A stretch of 64,000 nucleotides of DNA, from assembly GCA_964387425.1 (NCBI GenBank), contig CAYLXP010000004.1, positions 1 to 64,000 of the forward strand, written 5' to 3'. Under the pieces are notes generated by a model. It had not been told where the DNA came from. It ran no database searches and saw only the letters and a program-made list of their open reading frames with translations. The stretch comes from CAYLXP01 sp964387425. GTDB lineage: Bacteria; Verrucomicrobiota; Kiritimatiellia; UBA8416. How positions within the stretch are numbered: the stretch's first letter is position 1; each line of letters begins with the position of its first letter. Positions 52,468 through 60,025 of the stretch are shown in pieces. A program made the translations under genes and the position numbers.

Positions 52468-53559
52468 CTAGCCCCCGAGAATGCGTTTGTCTTCGTCGAG
52501 GAAGATGCCCTGGAGATTCATGCGTAGCGATTCCGGGTTAGTGGCGTGACGCATGCCCTCGGCCTCGGTGATCAGCCCGCTCTTGATCAGCCCGTAGATG
52601 GACTGGTTGAACGACTGCATCCCGTCTTCCTTGCCGGTTTCGATGGCGGCGCCGAGGACGTCGAGCTGGTTGCGTTCGAGGAGCTTCCGGACGGTTGACG
52701 TGTTGATCATGATTTCGACGGCCGGGACAACGCTGCCGCCTGTATCTGCAATGAGGCGCTGGCAGACTACGGCGTGAAGGTTCGCGGCGATCGCCATGCG
52801 AATGTTGTCGTGCTCGCCGGCGGGAAACACGTCGAGGATACGCGGTACGGCGAGGTCGGCTGTCCCGGCATGTATCGTGGAAAGCACGAGGTGACCGGTT
52901 TCGGCTGCCAGGAAGGCGGTTCGAATACTGGTGGCGTCGCGCATCTCACCGATCAGGATGACGTCCGGGTCCTGGCGCATGAGATGTTTGAGGGATCTCT
53001 CAAAACTCAGTGTGTCGAGCCCCACCTCACGCTGCGTGATGACCGACTGGTCGTCGGTGAACACATATTCGATTGGGTCCTCGACCGTGATGATACGGCG
53101 GCGCTGCGTGCGGTTGATCTCGCCGATGATGGCGGCCAGCGTGGTCGACTTGCCGCTGCCGGTGGTGCCGGAAAGGAGAATGATGCCGCGCTTGACGTGG
53201 GCCAGGTCCGCGAGCTGTTCGGGGACCCGGATGGCTGAGAAGGTCGGGATATCATCCTTCACGTGCCGCATGGCGACCGTAGGCAGCCCTTGGGATAGGA
53301 AGACGTTGACGCGAAAGCGCCCCACACCCTCTTCGTGATGTGAGAAGTCGGCTTCGTGCTCACGGGCGAACGTCTCATGGAGATAGGCGGGGATGATCTC
53401 ATTGATGATCGGCTGCAGGGAGTCCAGCGGGAGGGGCGCGAATCCGCTTTCGGTCAGCTCGCCGCCAACACGGTAGAACGGCTCCTGGTTGGTCTTCAGA
53501 TGGATGTCTGAGGCCCCGACCGCGATCGCGCGTTCAAGCAGCTCATGAATACTCGACAT
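52468..53559 (-). CDS. pilT: PilT twitching-motility ATPase
   Basis: ATG 53559 (GGAGA upstream) gives 363 residues. The N-terminal domain has the ASDIHLKTNQEPFYRVGGE segment. The ATPase core has Walker A GTTGSGKST, an Asp box (RRIITVEDPIEYVF), Walker B (DVILIGEMRD) and the His box (LVLSTIHAGTA). It drives retraction of type IV pili or a related secretion system from the cytoplasmic face. No pilin or assembly genes lie beside it. Confidence 0.9.
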   Translation of the reverse strand: MSSIHELLERAIAVGASDIHLKTNQEPFYRVGGELTESGFAPLPLDSLQPIINEIIPAYLHETFAREHEADFSHHEEGVGRFRVNVFLSQGLPTVAMRHVKDDIPTFSAIRVPEQLADLAHVKRGIILLSGTTGSGKSTTLAAIIGEINRTQRRRIITVEDPIEYVFTDDQSVITQREVGLDTLSFERSLKHLMRQDPDVILIGEMRDATSIRTAFLAAETGHLVLSTIHAGTADLAVPRILDVFPAGEHDNIRMAIAANLHAVVCQRLIADTGGSVVPAVEIMINTSTVRKLLERNQLDVLGAAIETGKEDGMQSFNQSIYGLIKSGLITEAEGMRHATNPESLRMNLQGIFLDEDKRILGG

Positions 53560-53787
53560 GATTCTATCTCCTCTCAACCGGGACACGCGCCTCCGAGGCG
53601 GAAACACATCCTGCATGAGAGCAGAAAACGTATCCAACAGGTATTGTACTGATGCTTGTGATCAGCACTCTAACGTTTTCCGCCAAGGGGGTCAACGGGA
53701 GGCTTCTGCACTGCGCCCCAGCGCAGAAGCCAGTGGCTAGGTGCTAGTTGTTGCTAGGCATTAGGTCGGTCAAGCTAGCCTCTAGCT
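53560..53787. other. Intergenic region without a recognisable gene
   Basis: This is the first part of the 516-bp gap between pilT and the permease gene. It contains scattered CTAG-rich words (CTAGGTGCTAG, GCTAGGCATTAGG) and no credible coding frame or RNA gene. Confidence 0.6.
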
Positions 53788-53973
53788 GATGACTGCCAAG
53801 ACATCGCTGACACCAAGAAGTGCCACGGCATCGCTGACAGCCAGAAAAACCAACGGATAACGCACAATTTGACAAGCTCCATAACTAGCTAGATGTAAGA
53901 GGCTTATAGGGCACGTTAGATTAACAACTTCATCATGGTATACACTGTTGTAAGCGATGTCCTGGCAGTCATC
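53788..53973. mobile_element. Putative non-autonomous element with terminal inverted repeats
   Basis: The ends are 24-base inverted repeats matching at 22 positions: GATGACTGCCAAGACATCGC... (53788-53811) and its complement at 53950-53973. The left end has a second, partial copy of the same word (TGCCACGGCATCGCTGACAG at 53821-53840), resembling the multiple end repeats of IS21-type elements. The 186-bp element carries no transposase. The flanks are CTAG-type repeat words, so the element may have inserted inside one of those clusters. Confidence 0.55.
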
Positions 53974-54075
53974 ATCTAGCGCCTAGGGCCTAACTCCTCT
54001 ACGCGTGGGGTAAGCATCTGTCTTGCGTTGCGGCAACACTCTGAGTCTCAGTTTCTTGCGAGCAGCGTGACTGCC

Positions 54076-55179
54076 TCAACGAATCCGCGCCATCATCGCG
54101 AGCCCGATGAGGCAGAAGACCGCGTTGGCAAGCCAGGCGCCCGCCCAGGGAGGAACCATGCCCGTGGACCCGACGACCAGGCCCACCTGGGCGAGGGCGT
54201 AGAAACTGGCGAGCAGGGCGATAGCGGTGAAAACGGCGGTGAGCATGCCCTGGCGCCCCGTGCGGGCGCCGGCGGGAATCGCGAACAGGATCACGATGAA
54301 ACAGGCCCACGGCATGGCCAGGCGGCTGTGGAGATTGTAGCGCTTCTCGGCAAGAGCTCGCTCGGAGAGGTGGTTCTCTGTGCGGCGCAGGTAGTTGTGC
54401 ATTTCGCGGATGTTGAGGAACATCCAGGGGCGTACCGTACTGACAAAGGCTGAAGGGGTCTCGGTGTACTCGCGCATCTCGACGACACTAGACTCATCGA
54501 CACCGATCAGTTCCTGTTCTCCGATAGGGTTGTCATTGGTGCCGAAGCGCTGAATGCGGGGGGCGTGGAACCACCATTGCCCGTCGAGGTACTCGGCCCG
54601 TTCGGTGGTGACAACGCTCTGGCGCAGGCCCTCCGCCGTTTCTTGTTTCACCTCGACGTGCTGCAGCCGGTTGGGATTCTTGGTGTCAAAGTGCTTGATG
54701 ACCCATTGACGAGAATGCTCGGGATTCAGGTAGATGCACTGATCGATGACCTTGGTTTCGAGGCGCTTGAACTTGTGGGCGCGTATCTCCTCGGCCCACT
54801 CCATAGCGTGCGGGGTCCAGGTTTCGTTGAGTGCGCCGGTGCCGAGGCTGAAGGCGAATCCGACGCCGAGAAAAGGTACCATGATGCGGTAGATGCTGAC
54901 GCCGCTCGCGCGCATGGCGACAAGTTCATTGCTGCGCGTCAATCCGTAGAGCGTATAGAGCGTGGCCAGCATGAGGGACGCCGGTGCCAGGTACTGCATG
55001 GTGGGGCCGAGGATCGAGAAGTAAAAGCGCACGATGATGTGCCAGGGCGGCCTGGCGTCGATGATACGGCTCATATCGCCGAATAGCTCGCCGATGATGA
55101 GGATCATGACAAAGGCGAGCAGGCAGTAGAAGACCGGTACCAGGAACTCGCGCAGCAGGTGTTTGTCGATTAGTTTCAT
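54076..55179 (-). CDS. LptF/LptG-family permease (YjgP/YjgQ)
   Basis: ATG 55179 gives 367 residues. The N-terminal three helices (LLREFLVPVFYCLLAFVMIL, LAPASLMLATLYTLYGL, VPFLGVGFAFSLGT) flank a large periplasmic beta-jellyroll region (about 125-285), followed by three C-terminal helices (MPWACFIVILFAIPAG...). The ELVAMRASGVSIYRI motif is characteristic. With LptB it pulls lipopolysaccharide out of the inner membrane, so it supports a Gram-negative envelope. Only one such permease gene is here, and whether it is LptF or LptG is undecided. Confidence 0.87.
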   Translation of the reverse strand: MKLIDKHLLREFLVPVFYCLLAFVMILIIGELFGDMSRIIDARPPWHIIVRFYFSILGPTMQYLAPASLMLATLYTLYGLTRSNELVAMRASGVSIYRIMVPFLGVGFAFSLGTGALNETWTPHAMEWAEEIRAHKFKRLETKVIDQCIYLNPEHSRQWVIKHFDTKNPNRLQHVEVKQETAEGLRQSVVTTERAEYLDGQWWFHAPRIQRFGTNDNPIGEQELIGVDESSVVEMREYTETPSAFVSTVRPWMFLNIREMHNYLRRTENHLSERALAEKRYNLHSRLAMPWACFIVILFAIPAGARTGRQGMLTAVFTAIALLASFYALAQVGLVVGSTGMVPPWAGAWLANAVFCLIGLAMMARIR

Positions 55180-55347
55180 TACGCGCACACAGTAGCCGCT
55201 ACGGGGGCGAGGGTTCAAGATTCAAAGGTCGGGGTGTCGTGTGTCGGGTGTTGCGTGTCGGGTATCAACGTTGGAGAGGCTTTTCTGTTGATTGGGAAGG
55301 GGGGAGGGGGTAGCGTGGCTCGCGTATTAAATGAAAGGATTTTGACA

Positions 55348-57234
55348 ATGCCGTCGTTTCTTATCCCCGTTCGTCGCCTGCGCCAGCTTCCCGGAGCATT
55401 CTCATGGCCGAAGCGCGTTGTTCTGAGCAGCGCACGTGATGCGGATCGCGTTGCCCTGGAGGGGCTGCAGGCCAGCCTGAAGCTGGAGTTGAAGCGGCCG
55501 TCACGACTGGTGTGGACGGCGGCAGGCGGGGGCGATGTGCGGATTGTGCGACAGCCGGGCGTTGGCGGGGCCGAGGGGTATCGTCTGACCGTGCGCGAGG
55601 ACGGAGTCGAGATTGTCGCCGCCTCCGATGCCGGCGCTTTCTACGGGGTCCAGACCCTTCGCGAACTGATCACGATGCATGGAGAGAAGCTGCCCTGTTG
55701 CCGTATCGACGATTCACCCGACTTTGCGCGCCGGGCGGTCTACTATGACTGTGCCCGCGGGAAAGTGCCGACCGTTGACACACTGAAGGCGCTCGTCGAG
55801 CGACTGGCGAGCTGGAAGATCAACGAGCTTCAGCTCTACATCAAGAACACCTTTACCTGGAAGGCGCATCCAAAGGTCAGCCGTGGATTCAGTCCGTTCA
55901 CGCCGGAAGACCTGCTGGAGGTCCAGGCGCATTGCAAGAAGCACCACATTCGGTTTGTGCCGTCGATGGCGACGCTTAGCCACAATGAGCTCTTCCTGCA
56001 GCTTCCCGAGTATCGTCACCTGGCAGAGCTTCCGGGACACTCCGGTTGGGAAGGGGGCACCATGCTCTGTCCGACCGACCCGAAATCGTTCAAGTTCGTG
56101 GAATCGCTGTACGCGGAGTTTGTGCCTTTGTTCGAGGCTACGGACATGAATGTCTGCTGCGATGAACCTTGGGAGTTGGGGAAGGGGCGTAGCAAGCGCG
56201 TCGCCGACAGGCGTGGACGAGGCCCTGTCTATTTTGACTTTCTCAAGAAGGTGCATGGTCTCTGCGAACGTCACGGTAAGCGCATGAATGTCTGGGCGGA
56301 TATTGTGCTCAAGTACCCGGAGCTGATTCCTGAGCTGCCATCCGACATCGTGATGCTGAACTGGGACTACGCCGGCGAGTGCAAACGCATGGCCCGCTCC
56401 CGTGAGATTGTTGATGCGGGGCAGCCGGTTATGGTTTGCCCTGGGACAAGCGGTTGGCAGCGGCATGGGACTGATATGCCCAACGCTATGGCGAACGTCT
56501 CGAAATCCGCCGCAATCGGTCGACGCCACAAGGCCGAGGGGATGCTGAATACGGACTGGGGTGATTTCGGACACCGCAACCCGCTGGGAGTCAGTCTGCA
56601 CGGCTATGCGCATGGGGCAGCCCATTCGTGGCATGGCCGGGCCGTGGATGAGAAGAGCTTCACGGAGACCTTCGCGTTTCACCTGTTCGGTGACGGGGAT
56701 GGGCGGCTGGCGTCGGCCTTGCGTACATTGGGGTCGACCGGTGAAATGCTGAAGGACGCCTACTGCCTCTACCCTTCGCTCATCGAACCACTGCTGCCAC
56801 CGATTGACCGTTTCCTGAAGCGCTTCCGCCGGGTACCGATCGCCGCGCACTATCCGGCGGCGTTGCCGAACGCGATCGAACGTCCTGCGCGCGAGGACCT
56901 GGCCCGCGTGGTCGACGCGCTGAGTGTCCGGAACCTCTGGCACAAACCGGGGCGCAAGCTGGGGCTGTTTGAGACACAAGCCCTGCTGGATTGCCACCTT
57001 GCGACGGAAATGGACATCGTGGCCGCGAAGCGCGCCCTGCTGGGACAACGCCTGCGGGCAGGGGAGAAGGTGCGACCGAGAGAACTTGTCGCGTGGGCCG
57101 ATGACATGCGCCAGCTTACCGCCATGTTCGAGTATCTCTGGATGACCCGCAACCGCCCTTCGCGCCTCAAGGACAACTTGAAGCTGATGGGACTGGCCGA
57201 GGACGATGCGCGATCTCTCGCCGCCTCGCCTTGA
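55348..57234 (+). CDS. GH20-like glycoside hydrolase (beta-N-acetylhexosaminidase type), apparently cytoplasmic
   Basis: The protein is 628 residues from ATG 55348 (GAAAGGA upstream), without a signal peptide. An N-terminal GH20b-type alpha/beta domain (about 1-120; YRLTVREDGVEIVAASDAGA, FYGVQTLRELI) precedes a (beta/alpha)8 domain beginning RRAVYYDCARG. The Asp272-Glu273 pair in NVCCDEPWELG matches the catalytic Asp-Glu of GH20, with NWDYAGE and TDWGDFGH following. The C-terminal 200 residues are helical. Substrates of the family are N-acetylglucosamine or galactosamine ends; lack of export suggests action on imported oligosaccharides. Confidence 0.75.
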   Translation: MPSFLIPVRRLRQLPGAFSWPKRVVLSSARDADRVALEGLQASLKLELKRPSRLVWTAAGGGDVRIVRQPGVGGAEGYRLTVREDGVEIVAASDAGAFYGVQTLRELITMHGEKLPCCRIDDSPDFARRAVYYDCARGKVPTVDTLKALVERLASWKINELQLYIKNTFTWKAHPKVSRGFSPFTPEDLLEVQAHCKKHHIRFVPSMATLSHNELFLQLPEYRHLAELPGHSGWEGGTMLCPTDPKSFKFVESLYAEFVPLFEATDMNVCCDEPWELGKGRSKRVADRRGRGPVYFDFLKKVHGLCERHGKRMNVWADIVLKYPELIPELPSDIVMLNWDYAGECKRMARSREIVDAGQPVMVCPGTSGWQRHGTDMPNAMANVSKSAAIGRRHKAEGMLNTDWGDFGHRNPLGVSLHGYAHGAAHSWHGRAVDEKSFTETFAFHLFGDGDGRLASALRTLGSTGEMLKDAYCLYPSLIEPLLPPIDRFLKRFRRVPIAAHYPAALPNAIERPAREDLARVVDALSVRNLWHKPGRKLGLFETQALLDCHLATEMDIVAAKRALLGQRLRAGEKVRPRELVAWADDMRQLTAMFEYLWMTRNRPSRLKDNLKLMGLAEDDARSLAASP

Positions 57235-57507
57235 GCTCCTCGGAGCAACGCGCTGCCCCTCCTTCCGTCCCTCTTTCAGCCTTTCGGTCTTTCAGCTTCT
57301 CAGTGTTTTCCCCTATGGATACCCTTGCACATCAGTGTAAGCTCCGCATAATTGACGGGCACGGAGTGTGCCTTGGTTCGGTGAACACAGAGCCGCAAAG
57401 AGGCGCAGAAGTCGCAAAGACGGGCAGAGAACAAGGATGTTGATGCCCGCGGGCGATATCATACGTATTATCGCCCACAATAACTAATAGCTGTTGGGCT
57501 CGACAAA

Positions 57508-58194
57508 ATGAGAATACGGACACTAACACTGAGCATCGTGGCGCTGGTCCTTACGCTGGTGGCAGTTCGCAGCGAACCCGTTGAGCAGAGGCTTGATCGG
57601 CCGTTTGAACCACCAATGTGGCGAGCCAACTGGCCGCTTCGCGGCATGCTGGGGCAGGTCGCGTCAATGGCTCAACTGAAGGCGACGTTCGATCAGAGCG
57701 TCCCCGAATCCGCTGACGCTGATCTGTTCCTTCAGGGCAACTACCTTGGCCTGCCCTGTCGCTATATGCTCTCCTGGTTGCTGCATTTCGGTGGTCTCAC
57801 GGCCACCATTCAGGAGGATTCACTTGTTGTCATGAACGGGTCAATGCGCAGCGATCAGCCCCTCTTTCAGCACCACGCTGAAACCAATGGCGCGTGGGTA
57901 GTCCGGCTGAAGGAACGCCTCAGGCAGCGTGTTTCAGTTCCCGCCGGGAAATGGGATTGTGGCCAGTTGCTGCAGTTCGTTGGCTACAAGTCCAACGTGT
58001 TCTCCATTGTCGATCCCGCGGTCTTTCCCCAAGGCAATGCGCCGAGTCTTCACGTGGAGTTCCACGACGAGCAGGTCTCGACCATTCTGGATCAGCTGTG
58101 CACGAGTCTGGGCTTCGAGCAACGCTTCCAAGGCGGAGTCGTTTTCATCACGAGGGAACAGAACAAGAGGGAGCCCAAGCCCGCTCGACGCTAG
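57508..58194 (+). CDS. Secreted hypothetical protein with STN-like region
   Basis: The protein is 228 residues with a signal peptide (MRIRTLTLSIVALVLTLVAV). Two stretches, YLGLPCRYMLSWLLHFGGLTATIQ and SLHVEFHDEQVSTILDQLCT, look like the short STN-type domains found at the start of secretins and TonB-linked proteins, each followed by a short strand. The function is unknown. The stop codon is directly followed by an attC-like site and a GTTGGGC core lies 9 bp upstream of the ATG, so it may be the first cassette of the array. The 273-bp gap before it (57235-57507) contains only repeat words such as CACAGAGCCGCAAAGAGGCG. Confidence 0.5.
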   Translation: MRIRTLTLSIVALVLTLVAVRSEPVEQRLDRPFEPPMWRANWPLRGMLGQVASMAQLKATFDQSVPESADADLFLQGNYLGLPCRYMLSWLLHFGGLTATIQEDSLVVMNGSMRSDQPLFQHHAETNGAWVVRLKERLRQRVSVPAGKWDCGQLLQFVGYKSNVFSIVDPAVFPQGNAPSLHVEFHDEQVSTILDQLCTSLGFEQRFQGGVVFITREQNKREPKPARR

Positions 58195-58245
58195 CACAAA
58201 CAGCCGCGGACGGCTGTCTGCGCAGCGTCAGCGGCGACGTTGGCG
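58195..58245 (+). other. attC-like site 1
   Basis: The site begins CACAAAC (58195-58201), ends GTTGGCG (58239-58245), and between them GCCGCGGACGGCTG and CAGCGTCAGCGGC pair with an unpaired base, as in integron attC hairpins. It starts one base after the previous stop codon. The end boxes deviate from the GTTRRRY consensus. Confidence 0.5.
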
Positions 58246-58246
58246 C

Positions 58247-58274
58247 TTGACAGAGATACCAATAGTGATACTAT
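58247..58274 (+). promoter_or_regulatory. Candidate sigma70 promoter of the second hicAB
   Basis: A perfect TTGACA (58247-58252) and TACTAT (58269-58274) with 16-bp spacing lie directly after the attC-like core. The expected start falls near 58281, the hicA ATG itself, so the transcript may be leaderless. Confidence 0.55.
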
Positions 58275-58280
58275 AGCACC

Positions 58281-58538
58281 ATGGCAAGGGTTGACGACAT
58301 AGTCGCGCTTATGAGGCGCAATCCGAAAGGAATTCGGTTCACAGACGCTTGCCGCGTCTGCGATCACTACTTCGGTCAACCAAGGCAGAAGGGATCAAGC
58401 CACAGGGTCTACAAGACCCCGTGGCAAGGTGATCCGCGCGTCAACATTCAGAACGCCAAGGGCAGAGCCAAGGCGTATCAGGTCAAACAGATCCTAAGAG
58501 CGATCGAGAGGTTGGACTATGAAAGCCATTCGAAATGA
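58281..58538 (+). CDS. HicA-like toxin
   Basis: The 85-residue protein resembles HicA: VDDIVALMRRNPKGIRFTDAC, then QKGSSHRVYKTPW with the catalytic-type His, and a C-terminal AYQVKQILRAIERL helix. It is longer than most HicA proteins (about 60). It precedes and overlaps its HicB partner by 20 bp, the usual hicAB order. Confidence 0.72.
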   Translation: MARVDDIVALMRRNPKGIRFTDACRVCDHYFGQPRQKGSSHRVYKTPWQGDPRVNIQNAKGRAKAYQVKQILRAIERLDYESHSK

Positions 58539-58851
58539 TCACTATACCTACCGGGTGACCTGGTCAGAAGATGATCAGGAGTACGTCGGGCTGTGTGCAG
58601 AATTCCCCAGCCTGAGCTGGTTGTCCAGCTCCCCCGAAGCCGCGCTTCGCGGCATTCGCGGAGTCGTCGCGGACGTCGTCGCCGACATGAAGAAATCACG
58701 CGAGCGAGTGCCTGAGCCGCTGGCAAGCCGTAAGTTCAGCGGCAAGTTTATGGTTCGAGTCCCTCCGGACGTTCACCGTGAACTCACCGTCGAGGCGGCC
58801 GAAGCAGGCGTGAGCCTCAACCGTCTTGCCACCGTCAAGCTAGCCCACTGA
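58519..58851 (+). CDS. HicB-like antitoxin with C-terminal ribbon-helix-helix
   Basis: The 110-residue protein has the HicB partial RNase-H domain (YTYRVTWSEDDQEYVGLCAE, PEAALRGIRGVVADVVADM) and an Arc-type ribbon-helix-helix at the C-terminus (FMVRVPPDVHRELTVEAAEA, GVSLNRLATVKLA), which should bind the operon promoter for autoregulation. Confidence 0.82.
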   Translation: MKAIRNDHYTYRVTWSEDDQEYVGLCAEFPSLSWLSSSPEAALRGIRGVVADVVADMKKSRERVPEPLASRKFSGKFMVRVPPDVHRELTVEAAEAGVSLNRLATVKLAH

Positions 58852-58860
58852 GGCGAATGC

Positions 58861-58918
58861 GCCTATAAGGCCAGTGGAGCGTACGGCTTACAGCCGCCGC
58901 TCACTGCCGACGTTGGCC
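58861..58918 (+). other. attC-like site 2
   Basis: The site begins GCCTATA (58861-58867) and ends GTTGGCC (58912-58918). In between, GGCCAGTGGAGCG and CGCTCACTGCC pair with two extra unpaired bases on one strand, the hallmark of attC. It lies 9 bp after the hicB stop codon. Confidence 0.55.
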
Positions 58919-58931
58919 CAAGAAGGACGAA

Positions 58932-58960
58932 TTGACCGCTATACGCCAATGGCGTATAGT
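58932..58960 (+). promoter_or_regulatory. Promoter and operator of the higBA-type operon
   Basis: TTGACC (58932-58937) and TATAGT (58955-58960) are separated by 17 bp. A perfect inverted repeat, CTATACGCCA and TGGCGTATAG with one base between (58939-58959), spans the spacer and overlaps the -10 box, as expected for an autorepressing antitoxin operator. The ATG is only nine bases after the repeat. Confidence 0.75.
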
Positions 58961-58968
58961 TGAATGCG

Positions 58969-59283
58969 ATGGTATTCAAAGAAACAAGCGTTTTCACCCG
59001 GCAGATCAGCAAGCTGATTCCTGATGAAGCCTATCGGGAGTTTCAGCAGGAATTGATCTTCAACCCGACCGCCGGCGACCTGATCAAAGGAAGCGGTGGT
59101 CTGAGGAAGATACGCTGGCGCTCTGCGACGGGTGGGAAGCGCGGTGGAATCAGGGTGATATACTATTGGTATGTTGCTGACAGTGAGATCTTCCTGCTTC
59201 TTGCCTACGGCAAGAACGAGAAGGCTGATCTGTCACCCAAAGAAATCAAGATCCTACGGACCTTGGTTGAGGAGAATATGTGA
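58969..59283 (+). CDS. RelE/HigB-type toxin
   Basis: The 104-residue protein from ATG 58969 (a TTG at 58960 lies inside the operator and is unlikely) shows VFTRQISKLIPDEAYREFQQ, KGSGGLRKIRWRSATGGKRGG, IRVIYYWYVADSEIFLLLAY and KNEKADLSPKEIKIL, the typical layout of the RelE/HigB ribosome-dependent mRNA interferases. The toxin comes first, as in higBA. It overlaps the antitoxin by one base. Confidence 0.85.
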   Translation: MVFKETSVFTRQISKLIPDEAYREFQQELIFNPTAGDLIKGSGGLRKIRWRSATGGKRGGIRVIYYWYVADSEIFLLLAYGKNEKADLSPKEIKILRTLVEENM

Positions 59284-59573
59284 TGAAGAAGGAACTATTT
59301 GACGAACTCGTCGAGAGTATTGAGGAAGCGGGAAAGATACGCAAAGGCTTGGTCAAGCCTTCCCGCGTATTTCGTTACCGCCCTGTGGATATCAAGCGCA
59401 TCCGCAAGAGACTCCATGTATCCCAATCCCAGTTCTCTCTTATGATTGGCGTGAGCAAATCGACCCTCCAGAATTGGGAGCAGGGGCGTCGTGAGCCGGA
59501 GGGGCCGGCAAAAGCACTGCTTCGCGTTGTCGACAAACAACCGGAAGCCGTCCTGCAAGCGCTCCAAGCCTGA
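59283..59573 (+). CDS. HigA/NadS-type XRE antitoxin
   Basis: The protein is 96 residues from ATG 59283. An N-terminal linker (SIEEAGKIRKGLVKPSRVF) precedes an XRE-type helix-turn-helix (IKRIRKRLHVSQSQFSLMIG, VSKSTLQNWEQGRREPEGPA). It should neutralise the upstream toxin and repress the operon through the 21-bp palindrome at 58939-58959. Confidence 0.88.
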   Translation: MKKELFDELVESIEEAGKIRKGLVKPSRVFRYRPVDIKRIRKRLHVSQSQFSLMIGVSKSTLQNWEQGRREPEGPAKALLRVVDKQPEAVLQALQA

Positions 59574-59582
59574 CCACAGACG

Positions 59583-59661
59583 GGCCAACATCAGCTTCGA
59601 GACCGACGTGAAACAGCCGCGAATACGCGACTGCTTCACGCGGCTCAAGCAAGCGTTGTGA
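59583..59661 (+). other. attC-like site 3
   Basis: The site begins GGCCAAC (59583-59589) and ends GTTGTGA (59655-59661). The inner arms AGCTTCGAGACCGACG and CGCGGCTCAAGC pair with several extrahelical bases, very like the L boxes of class 1 cassette sites. The central hairpin GTGAAACAGCCGCG/CGCGACTGCTTCAC (59608-59639) would be the variable terminal structure. It starts 9 bp after the antitoxin stop codon. Confidence 0.6.
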
Positions 59662-59669
59662 GGAGAAAG

Positions 59670-59930
59670 ATGATGAATGATACGGACAAGAGGAAGTACG
59701 GTGGGCTGGCGCTATCCCTGTGTCTCGGCGGTCTCGTACTCGCCATTGCAGTCGGCATGCTCGCTCGGTTGCTGCAGCACAATGCGGACATGCCCGCATA
59801 TCTGATCTTCCTCGGATTCCAGGTTGCCGGGTTTGTTCTCGGAATCGTTTCCCGGCAGGATGCCCTCGGCAAGACGGCGTACATCACTTCGGCTGTCTTG
59901 GCGGTTGGGTCAGTCTTGTTCCTGGGATGA
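59670..59930 (+). CDS. Small inner-membrane protein
   Basis: The ~86-residue protein (ATG 59670 or 59673, AGGAGA upstream) has three hydrophobic helices: LALSLCLGGLVLAIAVGML, PAYLIFLGFQVAGFVLGIV and AYITSAVLAVGSVLFLG, joined by short charged loops. There is no recognisable family. It may be the next cassette of the array. A small perfect hairpin (GACCTCG/CGAGGTC, 59938-59954) follows the stop codon and could be a weak terminator. Confidence 0.55.
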   Translation: MMNDTDKRKYGGLALSLCLGGLVLAIAVGMLARLLQHNADMPAYLIFLGFQVAGFVLGIVSRQDALGKTAYITSAVLAVGSVLFLG

Positions 59931-60025
59931 GACAAGCGACCTCGCAACGAGGTCTCTCCACGGTATTTGCTGATTCGCACGGCTCATCAGCTGAACCGTG
60001 AGCACGACGTTGTCCATCAGAGGGG

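Noticed and set aside
55714..57048. Long open frame on the minus strand opposite the GH20-like gene
   Set aside because: It is a GC-driven antisense frame, without a ribosome-binding site or domain, over a recognisable enzyme gene.
59931..60015. A possible fourth attC-like site after the small membrane protein gene, ending GTTGTCC at 60009-60015
   Set aside because: The inner arms do not pair convincingly and the left box (GAGACAAG) is poor. The GACCTCG/CGAGGTC hairpin explains part of the structure on its own.
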